Shown: in pieces, positions 56,437-64,000 of the stretch
Position numbering within the stretch: the stretch's first letter is position 1
Layout of the letters: each line of letters starts with the position of its first letter
Source of the DNA: Desulfocurvus vexinensis DSM 17965
GTDB lineage: Bacteria > Desulfobacterota > Desulfovibrionia > Desulfovibrionales > Desulfovibrionaceae
DNA length: 64,000 nucleotides
Direction of reading: 5' to 3'
Assembly (NCBI RefSeq): GCF_000519125.1
Contig: NZ_JAEX01000015.1
Location: 1-64,000, forward strand
Program-made: the position numbers and the translations under genes
The notes under the pieces: model-generated
The model's database searches: none
The model's input: the letters and a program-made list of their open reading frames with translations, nothing else
Told to the model about the DNA's origin: nothing

Positions 56437-58166
56437 GCGCCGCGCTGGTGGAGGTCGCCGGGCTGACCAAGGCCTTCGGCCCGGGCGCGGCCCTGGCCCT
56501 GGACGGCGTGAGCGCCCGGGTGGAGCCGGGCATGATCACCGGGCTGGTGGGCCCCGACGGCGCGGGCAAGACCACGCTGCTGCGCATCCTGGCCGGGCTG
56601 CTGGGGCGCAGCGGCGGGCAGGTGGCCGTGCTGGGCCGCGACCCCGGGCGCGAGGCCGAGGCCATCCACGCACACCTGGGCTACATGCCCCAGAAGTTCG
56701 GGCTCTACGAGGACCTCACCGTGGCCGAGAATCTGCGGCTGTACGCCGAGGTGCGCGGCCTGCCCGGGGCCGAGCGCCCCGCCGTGTTCGCCCGGCTGCT
56801 GGCCTTCACGGGCCTTGCGCCGTTCACCGCGCGCCTGGCCGGGCGGCTGTCGGGCGGCATGAAGCAGAAGCTCGGGCTGGCCTGCGCCATGGTCCGCCGC
56901 CCCGAGCTGCTCCTGCTCGACGAGCCCAGCGTGGGTGTGGACCCCATCTCGCGCCGCGAGCTGTGGCGCATGGTCCGCGAGCTGGCGGACCAGGGCATGG
57001 GCGTGGTCTGGAGCACCTCGTACCTGGACGAGGCCGAGGGCTGCGACCGGGTGCTGCTGCTCTCCCAGGGCCGCCAGCTCTTCTTTGGCCCGCCCAGCGA
57101 GCTGACCGCGCGCGTGGCCGGGCGCTGCTTCGCCCTGCGCGGCGTGCGGGGCGCACGCCGGGCCGTGCTGCGCCGGGCCCTGGAGCTGCCCGGGGTGGCC
57201 GACGGGGTCATCCAGGGCCGCAGCGTGCGCCTGGTGCTGGCCGCCGGGGCCGCGCTGCCGGACGTGGCGGCCCTGGACGCCGGGCCCGGGACGACCCTGG
57301 CCGCCGTGGCCCCGCGCTTCGAGGACGCCTTCGTGGACGCCCTGGGCGGCGGGCCCGGGGGCGTCTCGGCCCTGGCCGAGGCCATGCGCCCGCGCGACCC
57401 GGCCCCGGGCAGCGCCGTGGAGGCCCGCGAGCTGACCAAGCGCTTCGGCGACTTCACCGCCGCCAGCGAGGTTTCCTTCGCCATCCGCCGGGGCGAGGTC
57501 TTCGGGCTGCTGGGGCCCAACGGCGCGGGCAAGTCCACCATTTTCAGGATGATGTGCGGGCTGTTGCGGCCCACTGCGGGCCAGGCCCTGGTGGACGGCC
57601 TGAACCTGGAGCGGGCCAGCGGCAAGGCCCGGGCGCGCATCGGCTACATGGCCCAGAAGTTTTCCCTCTACGGCACGCTGTCCGTGCGCCAGAACCTGGA
57701 GTTCTTCGCCGGGGTCTACGGCCTGGGCCGCGAGGCGCGCCGCCGGGCCGTGGAGGGCATGGTCGAGACCTTCGCCCTGGGGCCGTACCTGGGCGCGTCC
57801 GCCGACACACTGCCCCTGGGCTTCAAGCAGCGCCTGGCCCTGGCCTGCGCGGTGATGCACGAGCCGCCCGTGCTGTTCCTGGACGAGCCGACCTCGGGGG
57901 TGGACCCCATCACCCGCCGCGAGTTCTGGACGCACATCAACGGCATGGTCGAGCGCGGGGTGACGGTGATGGTCACCACCCATTTCATGGACGAGGCCGA
58001 ATACTGCGACCGCATCGTGCTGGTCTACCGGGGGCGGATCATCGCCTCGGGCTCGCCCGACGACCTCAAGGACGGCGTGCGCGGCCCGGAGCTGCCCGAG
58101 CCGTCCATGGAGGACGCCTTCGTGGCCCTGGTCGGGCGCGACGAGGCCGGGCGGGAGGCCGCGTGA
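56433..58166 (+). CDS. ybhF: Double ABC ATPase, YbhF type
   Basis: A 577-residue protein with two full nucleotide-binding domains. The first has GPDGAGKTT, LSGGMKQK and LLLDEPSVGVDP; the second (from about 325) has GPNGAGKST, LPLGFKQR (a looser signature) and LFLDEPTSGVDP. Each also has an LLxIxYMxQKF-type Q-loop (YMPQKFGLYEDLTV and YMAQKFSLYGTLSV). Both sites look competent. The ATG overlaps the adaptor stop by four bases. Confidence 0.94.
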   Translation: MSAALVEVAGLTKAFGPGAALALDGVSARVEPGMITGLVGPDGAGKTTLLRILAGLLGRSGGQVAVLGRDPGREAEAIHAHLGYMPQKFGLYEDLTVAENLRLYAEVRGLPGAERPAVFARLLAFTGLAPFTARLAGRLSGGMKQKLGLACAMVRRPELLLLDEPSVGVDPISRRELWRMVRELADQGMGVVWSTSYLDEAEGCDRVLLLSQGRQLFFGPPSELTARVAGRCFALRGVRGARRAVLRRALELPGVADGVIQGRSVRLVLAAGAALPDVAALDAGPGTTLAAVAPRFEDAFVDALGGGPGGVSALAEAMRPRDPAPGSAVEARELTKRFGDFTAASEVSFAIRRGEVFGLLGPNGAGKSTIFRMMCGLLRPTAGQALVDGLNLERASGKARARIGYMAQKFSLYGTLSVRQNLEFFAGVYGLGREARRRAVEGMVETFALGPYLGASADTLPLGFKQRLALACAVMHEPPVLFLDEPTSGVDPITRREFWTHINGMVERGVTVMVTTHFMDEAEYCDRIVLVYRGRIIASGSPDDLKDGVRGPELPEPSMEDAFVALVGRDEAGREAA

Positions 58167-59287
58167 GCCCCGCCCTGCGCCGGATATGGGCCATCACCCG
58201 CAAGGAGGGGTTGCAGATCGTGCGCGACCCCTCGTCCATCCTCATCGGCTTCGTGCTGCCCGTGTTCCTGACGCTGCTCTCGGGCTTCGCCACCAACCTG
58301 GACATCGAGCGGGTGCCCCTGGGCGTGGTGCTCGAGGACAGCTCGCCCCAGGCGCGCGCCCTGGCCGCGGCCTTCGCGGCCTCGCCGTCCTTCGTGGTCC
58401 AGCTGGGGCGCGACCGGCGCGAGATGCAGGACCGGCTGACCACCGGCGGGCTGCGCGGGGTGGTGGTCATCCCGCGCACGTTCACCCGCGACCTGGCCCG
58501 GGCCGACGCCCAGGCGCCCTTCCAGGTGCTGGTGGACGGCGCGGAGCCCAACACGGCCAGCTTCGTGCAGAACTACGCCCGGGGCGTCTGGCTGACGTGG
58601 ACGACCCAGCGCGCCCGCGAGGCCGGAGCGACCTTTGCCCCGCCCGTGGCCCTGGCCCCGCGCACCTGGTTCAACCAGGGCCTGCAAAGCCTGAACAGCC
58701 TGCTGCCCGGGGGCATCGCCATCAACCTGACCCTCATCGGCGCGCTGCTCACGGCGCTGGTGGTGGCCCGCGAATGGGAGCGCGGCACCATGGAGGCCAT
58801 GCTGGCCACCCCGGTGACGCGCCTGGAGATGCTCGTGGGCAAGCTGGCGCCGTATTTCCTGCTGGGCATGGGCGCCCTGGGCATCTGCCTGGGGCTGACT
58901 CTGGTGGTCTTCGGCGTGCCGTTTCGGGGCTCGCTGGGGGCGCTGGCGGTGGTCTCGGCGGTGTTCCTGGTCTCGGCCCTGGGGTTGGGGCTGTTCATCT
59001 CCACCGTGGCCCGCAGCCAGTTCGTGGCCGCCCAGGTGGCCATCCTCTCGGCGTTTCTGCCCGCCTACTTCCTGTCGGGCTACGTGTTCGAGCCTGCGGG
59101 CATGCCCTGGCCCGTGCGCGCTCTGTCCCATGTCATCGCCGCGCGCTACTATGTGTCGTGCCTCAAGACGCTGTTCCTGGTGGGCGACGCCTGGCCGCTG
59201 CTGCTGCCCAACATGGGCGGCATGGCGGCCATCGCCGCCGTGCTGCTGGGGCTGACCCTGTGGCGCTCGGCCCAGAGGATCGACTGA
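58163..59287 (+). CDS. ybhS: ABC-2 type permease, YbhS type
   Basis: A 374-residue permease beginning with GTG inside a GTGA overlap. An N-terminal membrane segment (SILIGFVLPVFLTLLSGF) is followed by a large periplasmic domain (about 50-185), then five membrane helices (INLTLIGALLTALVVAREWERGTMEAML at the first, with the coupling EWERGTME). RTWFNQGLQSLNSLLPG is typical of the YbhS/R pair. It forms the pore with the next gene product. Confidence 0.92.
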   Translation: MSPALRRIWAITRKEGLQIVRDPSSILIGFVLPVFLTLLSGFATNLDIERVPLGVVLEDSSPQARALAAAFAASPSFVVQLGRDRREMQDRLTTGGLRGVVVIPRTFTRDLARADAQAPFQVLVDGAEPNTASFVQNYARGVWLTWTTQRAREAGATFAPPVALAPRTWFNQGLQSLNSLLPGGIAINLTLIGALLTALVVAREWERGTMEAMLATPVTRLEMLVGKLAPYFLLGMGALGICLGLTLVVFGVPFRGSLGALAVVSAVFLVSALGLGLFISTVARSQFVAAQVAILSAFLPAYFLSGYVFEPAGMPWPVRALSHVIAARYYVSCLKTLFLVGDAWPLLLPNMGGMAAIAAVLLGLTLWRSAQRID

Positions 59288-60396
59288 TGCTTGGCCGCAT
59301 CCGCGCCCTGGTGCTCAAGGAGCTGCTGGCCGTGCTGCGCGACCGCAGGAGCCGCGCCGTGCTCATCGTGCCGCCGCTTTTGCAGCTGACCATCTTCGCC
59401 TTCGCTGCCACCCTGGACGTCAAGGCCGTGGAATTGGCCGTGCTGGACCAGGACGGCGGGGCGGCGGCGGTGGAGCTGGTGCAGCGCTTTTCCGGCGCGC
59501 CGTACTTCAGCGGGGTGCGCCATCTGGCCGGGGCGCAGCAGGTCGCCCCGGTGCTGGAGCGCGAGCAGGCCATGGCCGTGCTTGTGCTGGCCCAGGGTTT
59601 TTCACGCGACGTGGCGGCGCTCCGCCCGGCCACGGCCCAGCTGCTGCTCGACGGCAGGCGCTCCAACACCTCGCAGATCGTGCAGGGCTACGTCCAGGCC
59701 ATCGTGGACGGCTACAACCAGGACCTAGCCCAGGCGCGCGGCGAGGCCGGGCCCCCGGCGCGGCTGATGGTGCGCGCGTGGTTCAACCCCAACCTCGACT
59801 ACCTGTGGTTCACGGTGCCCAACCTCATCGGCATGCTGACCATGGTGGTGGGGCTCATCGTGACCTCGCTTTCCGTGGCCCGCGAGCGCGAGATGGGCAC
59901 CTTCGACCAGATCCTGGTCACGCCGCTGTCCCCGCGCGAGATCCTGGCGGGCAAGACCATCCCGGCCATGATCCTGGGCCTGGCCGAGGGCCAGCTCATC
60001 GTGGCCGCGGCCATCGTGCTGTTCCGTATTCCCTTCCTGGGGGCGTTCCCGGTGCTGTTGCTGGCGCAGTTCCTGTTCCTGCTCTCCGTGGTCGGGGTGG
60101 GGCTGTTCATCTCCTCGCTGTGCAAGACGCAGCAGCAGGCCATCCTGGGCACCTTCACCTTCATGATTCCCTCCATGCTCCTGTCGGGCTTCGCCACGCC
60201 CATCGAGACCATGCCCGAACTGCTGCAACTCATCTCCCAGGCCAACCCGCTGCGCTATTTCCTGGTGGCCGTGCGCGGGGTGCTGCTCAAGGGCATGTCC
60301 CTGGGCATGGTCCTGGAGGTGGTCTGGCCCCTGGTGCCCATCGCCGTGGTCACCCTGGGCCTGTCCTCCTGGTTCTTCCGGCGGCGGCTGGGCTAG
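59287..60396 (+). CDS. ybhR: ABC-2 type permease, YbhR type
   Basis: A 369-residue permease, the partner of YbhS. It has RSRAVLIVPPLLQLTIFAF, a periplasmic domain, then RAWFNPNLDYLWFTVPNL, SLSVAREREMGTFDQILVTP and a C-terminal set of membrane helices ending in SWFFRRRLG. Its ATG overlaps the last base of the ybhS stop (TGATG). It ends the five-gene efflux operon. Confidence 0.92.
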   Translation: MLGRIRALVLKELLAVLRDRRSRAVLIVPPLLQLTIFAFAATLDVKAVELAVLDQDGGAAAVELVQRFSGAPYFSGVRHLAGAQQVAPVLEREQAMAVLVLAQGFSRDVAALRPATAQLLLDGRRSNTSQIVQGYVQAIVDGYNQDLAQARGEAGPPARLMVRAWFNPNLDYLWFTVPNLIGMLTMVVGLIVTSLSVAREREMGTFDQILVTPLSPREILAGKTIPAMILGLAEGQLIVAAAIVLFRIPFLGAFPVLLLAQFLFLLSVVGVGLFISSLCKTQQQAILGTFTFMIPSMLLSGFATPIETMPELLQLISQANPLRYFLVAVRGVLLKGMSLGMVLEVVWPLVPIAVVTLGLSSWFFRRRLG

Positions 60397-60487
60397 CGGG
60401 ACGCCGCCCGCCCCGGCGGCGCGAAAACCTGTTGCGCAGGGCCCCGGCAATGCCCTAAAGGCTTTCCTGGGACACTGCCCGCTGGCC

Positions 60488-61321
60488 GTGACCCAATCTT
60501 CCCCTGCGGGGTGCGGCATGGGTTCTCGGTCCAGGCGTTCGGTGCGAGGGGGCAGGGTGGGCGTGCGGCGCCCGGCGGGCGGGCTGCGGCCCGGGCTTCC
60601 GGTTCTGGCGGAGCCCGCCGGAGGGCTGACCCCGGCCCAGGAGGCGCTGTCGCGCCGCCTGCGCGAGGGCTGCGCCGGGGCCCTGGCCCGGGCCCTGGAA
60701 TCGGGCCCCGGGGTGCGCGGGGTCTGCGAGGTGGTCCAGCAGGCCTACGCGACCCTGGACGACGTGCTCCACGACCTGGACTTCGACCCGCCCGTGGCCT
60801 GCGCCCGGGGCTGCCTGCACTGCTGCTACAACCAGGTCTCCCTGACCCCGCCCGAGGCCGTGTACCTGGGCCTGCACGTGCTCGAACGCTTCGGCCCCGC
60901 CGAGCGCGACGAGGCCGCGGGGCGCGTGCAGCAGCTGCTGGGGGTCATCCGGGGCCTGACCCGGCGCCAGCTGGGCGACGTGCGCCACCTGACGCCGTGC
61001 GCCTTCTTGCGCGACGGGGCCTGCGCGGTGCACGCGGCCCGGCCCCTGGCCTGCCGGGGCTGGAACTCCGTGAGCGTGGAGGCCTGCCGCCTGAGCGTGG
61101 AGCTGCGCGATCCCCTGGCGCCCATCCCCAGCTACGCCCTGCAGCGCGAGCTGGCCGGGGCCGTGCAGGAGGGCCTGCTGGAAGGCTCCGCCGCCCTGGG
61201 CCTGGAGGCCGGGTACCTGGTCATGACCCGCGCCGTGGGCCTGATGCAGGCGCGCGGGGTGGCGCAGTGCGCGGCGGACTGGCTGGCGGGGCGGCCTTTC
61301 TTCGCCACAGCCCCGCCCTGA
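60488..61321 (+). CDS. YkgJ-family cysteine-cluster (zinc/iron-chelating) protein
   Basis: About 277 residues from GTG at 60488; ATG at 60518 is equally possible and no ribosome-binding site decides. The core has the CxxxCxxCC cluster (ACARGCLHCCYNQ, about residue 114) and downstream Cys/His (HLTPCAFLRDGACAVHAARPLACRGW), the usual YkgJ metal-binding pattern. The first 40 residues are Arg/Gly-rich and probably not translated. The gene is isolated by 91 bases from ybhR and 78 from the nitroreductase. Function of the family is unsettled. Confidence 0.8.
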   Translation: MTQSSPAGCGMGSRSRRSVRGGRVGVRRPAGGLRPGLPVLAEPAGGLTPAQEALSRRLREGCAGALARALESGPGVRGVCEVVQQAYATLDDVLHDLDFDPPVACARGCLHCCYNQVSLTPPEAVYLGLHVLERFGPAERDEAAGRVQQLLGVIRGLTRRQLGDVRHLTPCAFLRDGACAVHAARPLACRGWNSVSVEACRLSVELRDPLAPIPSYALQRELAGAVQEGLLEGSAALGLEAGYLVMTRAVGLMQARGVAQCAADWLAGRPFFATAPP

Positions 61322-61399
61322 GCCCGGGGGGCTTTTGCGCCGCGCCGCGCCGTGCTATGCATAAAGCTGCGCCCGTTTCCATTCACCCAAGGAGTGCCC

Positions 61400-62233
61400 A
61401 TGCTCGACCTGCGCATCGACCCCGGCAAGTGCATCCTGTGCGGCGAGTGCGCCGCCGACTGCCCCTACCTGTGCATCGCCACGGACGACGGGTTCCCGGT
61501 CCCGGCTGCGGGGCGCGAGGGGCAGTGCATCGGCTGCCAGCACTGCCTGGCCGTGTGCCCCACGGGGGCGCTGTCCGTCATGGGGCTGGACCCGGAGCGC
61601 AGCCAGGACCTGGCCGGGGCCTGGCCGAGGCCGGAGCGCCTGGAAGCCCTGGTCATGGGCCGGCGCAGCGTGCGCCGCTATACGGACGAGCCCGTGGCCC
61701 CGCAGCTGCTGGAGCGCCTGCTGCACGTGGTCGGCCACGCGCCCACGGGCGTGAACAACCGCGCCCTGCGGCTGACCGTGGTGGACGACCCGCAGCAGCT
61801 GGCCCTGCTGCGCGAGCGGTGCCTGGCGGCCATCGGGGCGGCGGCCCGGGCCGGAACGCTGCCGCCGCGCCTGGAATTCTTCGCCCGCTTCGCCGAGCTG
61901 TGGGCCGACAAGGGCGTGGACGTGATCTTCCGCCGCGCGCCGCACCTGCTCATCGCCACCAGCCCGGCGGACGGCCCCAGCCCCGAGGTGGACTGCCACA
62001 TCGCCCTGGCCACCTTCGACCTCGTGGCCACGGGCCTGGGCCTGGGCACGCTGTGGAACGGCCTGGCCCACTGGGCGCTGACCGAGATCGCCCCGGACCT
62101 GCGCGCGGCCATGGGCATCCCGGCGGACCACTGCCCGGGCTACTGCATGACCTTCGGCCACCCGGCGGTGCGCTACGCGCGCACCGTGCAGCGCGGCGCG
62201 CCGCAGGTGGCCCGCGTGCGCCTGGAGCGCTGA
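61400..62233 (+). CDS. Ferredoxin-nitroreductase fusion flavoprotein
   Basis: A 277-residue protein. The N-terminal 60 residues hold two [4Fe-4S] motifs (CILCGECAADCPYLC and CIGCQHCLAVCPTGA). Residues about 80-275 are a nitroreductase-type FMN domain (MGRRSVRRYTDEPV, APTGVNNRALRL, ATGLGLGTLWNG, CPGYCMTFGHP). The clusters may pass electrons straight to the FMN. AAGGAG precedes the ATG; an in-frame ATG 16 codons earlier lacks one. A terminator follows. The substrate is unknown; BluB-like or ferredoxin-fed reductions are options. Confidence 0.9.
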   Translation: MLDLRIDPGKCILCGECAADCPYLCIATDDGFPVPAAGREGQCIGCQHCLAVCPTGALSVMGLDPERSQDLAGAWPRPERLEALVMGRRSVRRYTDEPVAPQLLERLLHVVGHAPTGVNNRALRLTVVDDPQQLALLRERCLAAIGAAARAGTLPPRLEFFARFAELWADKGVDVIFRRAPHLLIATSPADGPSPEVDCHIALATFDLVATGLGLGTLWNGLAHWALTEIAPDLRAAMGIPADHCPGYCMTFGHPAVRYARTVQRGAPQVARVRLER

Positions 62234-62304
62234 GGGCCGGTTGTTGCCGCCCGGTCCGGCCTGTCCGCCCGGGCGCAGGGCGCGCGCCTGGCGGGGGCGC
62301 GCAA

Positions 62305-62338
62305 AGGGGCGGCCCTGTGGGGCCGCCCCTGCGTTTTT
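62305..62338. terminator. Terminator between convergent genes
   Basis: AGGGGCGGCC pairs with GGCCGCCCCT, followed by GCGTTTTT. It ends the nitroreductase transcript; the T-run serves the plus direction. Confidence 0.85.
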
Positions 62339-62363
62339 GGGTCCGGCCCGGGCCCGGCCCGGG

Positions 62364-63383
62364 TCAGCGCCCGGCGGGGGCCAGGATGCCCGGCCCGGCG
62401 TCGGCCACGTTGGCGCAGCCCGTGAGCACCATGGCCGAGGTCAGCTCGGACTTGAGCTGGCGGATGTACTGCGCCGCGCCGTCCTTGAGCCCGCCCATGA
62501 CCGCCACGCTGAACGGGCGGCCAATGAGCACCGCGTCGGCGCCCAGGGCCAGCATCTTGAGCACATCGGCGCCCGAGCGCACGCCGCCGTCGGCCAGCAC
62601 GGCCATGCGCCCGCCCACGAAGGCCGCGATTTCGGGCAGCACGCGGGCCGAGCCCTGGGCGTGCTCCAGCACGCGCCCGCCGTGGTTGGAGACCACGATG
62701 GCGTCCACCCCGGCCTCCAGGGCCAGGCGGGCGTCTTCCACGGTCATCACGCCCTTGAGCACGAACTTGCCGGGCACCTTCTCGACGATGGCGGCCAGTT
62801 TTTCCGGCGTCTTGGGCGACACGGGGCGGCCCATCTTGGCCAGGGTCACGAGCCCTGCGGCGTCGATGTCCATGCCGAAGACCGTGGCGCCTGTGGCCTC
62901 GGCCTTGGCCAGCTTGGCGTCGAATTCGGCGTCCTCCCAGGGCTTGATGAAGGGGATGGCCTGCCCGCCGACCTTGTGGATGGCCGCGAAACCGGCCTGG
63001 TGGATGAAGTCGGGCACGCCGTCGCCGGTGCAGCCCACGATGCCCTCCTGCACGCAGGCTTCCAGCTTGGCCGCGATGTAGTCGGCCTCCTCGACCTTGC
63101 CGCCCATGTTGAAGGACACGCCGCCGATGGGCGCGGCCAGCACGGGGATGTCCAGGTGCAGGCCCAGGACCTGGGTGGACGTGTCCGGCGCCACGGCGCC
63201 GTGCACCAGGCGCATGCGCAGCTTGTGGGCCGCCAGGGCGGCGAGATTGTCCTTGAAGGCCGCGCCCGAGCCCAGGCCGCCCATGCCGGGCACCTCGCCC
63301 GCGCAGGCCCGTCCGTCGCACACGGGGCAGACCCGGCAGTAGCCTTTCATCAGTTCACGCGCCTTGTCGCGGACTTCCTTCAT
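62364..63383 (-). CDS. FMN-dependent alpha-hydroxy-acid dehydrogenase with N-terminal Cys cluster
   Basis: A 339-residue TIM-barrel enzyme of the lactate/glycolate oxidase superfamily. A short Cys-rich start (CRVCPVCDGRACAG, about 17-30) is typical of anaerobe homologues. FMN and substrate residues include PVLAAPIGGVSFN, GVMTVEDARLALEAG, the catalytic His in IVVSNHGGRV, and VLADGGVRSGADVLKMLALGADAV with the phosphate-binding loop. It probably oxidises a 2-hydroxy acid such as lactate to a keto acid. AAGGAG lies eight bases before the ATG; the longer open frame upstream has no homology. Confidence 0.9.
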   Translation of the reverse strand: MKEVRDKARELMKGYCRVCPVCDGRACAGEVPGMGGLGSGAAFKDNLAALAAHKLRMRLVHGAVAPDTSTQVLGLHLDIPVLAAPIGGVSFNMGGKVEEADYIAAKLEACVQEGIVGCTGDGVPDFIHQAGFAAIHKVGGQAIPFIKPWEDAEFDAKLAKAEATGATVFGMDIDAAGLVTLAKMGRPVSPKTPEKLAAIVEKVPGKFVLKGVMTVEDARLALEAGVDAIVVSNHGGRVLEHAQGSARVLPEIAAFVGGRMAVLADGGVRSGADVLKMLALGADAVLIGRPFSVAVMGGLKDGAAQYIRQLKSELTSAMVLTGCANVADAGPGILAPAGR

Positions 63384-63541
63384 GACGGTACTCCTTGCAT
63401 TATGAAGAGGGTGAAGCCCCATACCAGCGGGGGAAAGGGACGCCCGGCCTGGCGGGCGGCTGCGGAACGGGGCGCTGCCGCGCCGCCCGCACAACCAGAG
63501 CCCGCGCGCCTGTTGCACCACGCGCCGACCCTGGGTTGCGG

Positions 63542-63598
63542 CGCGCCGCCATCTCATCATTTCGGGCGGCCCGGGAAAAGGAATTTTTCAACGGCCCG
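63542..63598 (-). repeat. 57-bp repeated 3'-flanking element, copy C
   Basis: Starts directly after the stop codon of tag on the minus strand and aligns gaplessly to copy A (8377-8433) at 46 of 57 positions. The shared core is GGGCGGCCCGGGAAA. It also has TTCAAC near the stop-codon side. Confidence 0.6.
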
Positions 63599-64000
63599 CT
63601 AGCGTCCTTTCGCCGCCGCAGCCCCCAGGGCCGCGCACTGCGCGTGGCGGAAGCAGTCCGCCAGGTGGTCGTTGACCAGCCCGGCGGCCTGCATGTGGGC
63701 GTAGACCGTGGTCGGGCCCAGGAACTTGAAGCCCCGGGCCTTCAGGTCGCGGGCCAGGGCCTCGGAGGCCGGGGTGGTGGCGGGCGGCGGGTTGCGGTCG
63801 CTGCGGTCGCCCTGCACGGGCCGCCCGTCCACGAAGCGCCAGATGTAGGCGTCGAAGGAGCCGAAGGCGGCCTGGATGTCCAGGAAGCGCCCCGCGTTGT
63901 GCACGGCGGCGTCGATCTTGGCGCGGTTGCGGATGATGCGCGCATCGGCCAGCAGGGCGGCCTTCTGGCCGGCGTCGAAGCGGGCCACGGCCTGGGGGTC
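63599..64000 (-). CDS. tag: DNA-3-methyladenine glycosylase I (N-terminus beyond window)
   Basis: The C-terminal 133 residues of a Tag-type base-excision glycosylase; the gene enters from beyond base 64000. It shows RIIRNRAKIDAAVHNAGRFL (part of the helix-hairpin region), AYIWRFVDG, ARDLKARGFKFLGPTTVYAH with the Tag-specific FLGPTTVY, and the zinc-binding NDHLADCFRHAQC near the end. It removes 3-methyladenine from alkylated DNA. The stop TAG lies next to repeat copy C. Confidence 0.93.
   Translation of the reverse strand, partial: DPQAVARFDAGQKAALLADARIIRNRAKIDAAVHNAGRFLDIQAAFGSFDAYIWRFVDGRPVQGDRSDRNPPPATTPASEALARDLKARGFKFLGPTTVYAHMQAAGLVNDHLADCFRHAQCAALGAAAAKGR

Overview
The window is GC-rich bacterial chromosome that most resembles a Desulfovibrio-type sulfate reducer (Desulfovibrionales). 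The best single clue is a short-chain flavodoxin at 52445-52885 with the Desulfovibrio pattern ([32 protein letters not shown]). A chromosomal liv operon, many GGDEF/EAL and Cache/HAMP signalling proteins, a Lon-like protease beside Hsp20, and an FMN alpha-hydroxy-acid dehydrogenase with an N-terminal Cys cluster fit that assignment. Genes are dense, often overlap by ATGA/GTGA/TGATG, and many convergent gaps hold strong symmetrical terminators.

Layout. 1-1.4 kb: 5' part of a chemotaxis receptor. 1.6-3.4 kb: acetyltransferase/deacetylase fusion, then tRNA-Thr. 3.7-23.4 kb: a signalling-rich stretch. It holds an EAL-CBS-GGDEF protein, a YhcH-family protein, a glycosyltransferase, a solute-binding protein coupled to a PAS-GGDEF-EAL membrane protein, an orphan TRAP binding protein, a TPR protein, a thioredoxin-reductase fusion with a radical SAM partner, a GntR regulator, and a CHASE hybrid kinase coupled to a response-regulator diguanylate cyclase. 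23.5-25.1 kb: YbjQ/YbjQ/M48 protease operon. 25.3-28.3 kb: hsp20-lon-like operon behind a heat-shock-type promoter. 28.5-33.6 kb: SpoIIE phosphatase, methyltransferase, periplasmic binding protein and ATP-grasp enzyme in one direction. 34.0-38.8 kb: livJHMGF. 39.2-41.5 kb: gmhA, zinc-ribbon protein, hemC and an exported protein.

42.5-51.7 kb: tRNA-Ala, then a surface-polysaccharide locus read leftward. Its upstream half (rfbF, rfbG, 3,5-epimerase, C-methyltransferase) is GC-rich like the chromosome and should make a CDP-linked, C-methyl-branched 6-deoxyhexose. Its downstream half (about 43.8-47.8 kb: reductase, methyltransferase, CmcI-like and TylF-like enzymes) is plainly AT-richer, and a 32-residue remnant of a DegT-type sugar aminotransferase sits at the join. 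This looks like an acquired or exchanged cassette.

52.4-64 kb: flavodoxin behind a Fur box, a nucleotidyltransferase-like protein, a five-gene CecR/YbhG/F/S/R-type drug-efflux operon with a palindromic operator candidate, a Cys-cluster protein, a ferredoxin-nitroreductase fusion, an FMN dehydrogenase, and the 3' part of tag.

No CRISPR array, transposase, integrase or rRNA was seen. The strongest candidates for something new are the GNAT-deacetylase fusion, the SpoIIE/methyltransferase/binding-protein/ATP-grasp cluster, the YbjQ-M48 operon, the binding-protein-coupled c-di-GMP sensor, and a 57-bp element repeated directly after the stop codons of unrelated genes. All functions are inferred from sequence read by eye; no database search was run.
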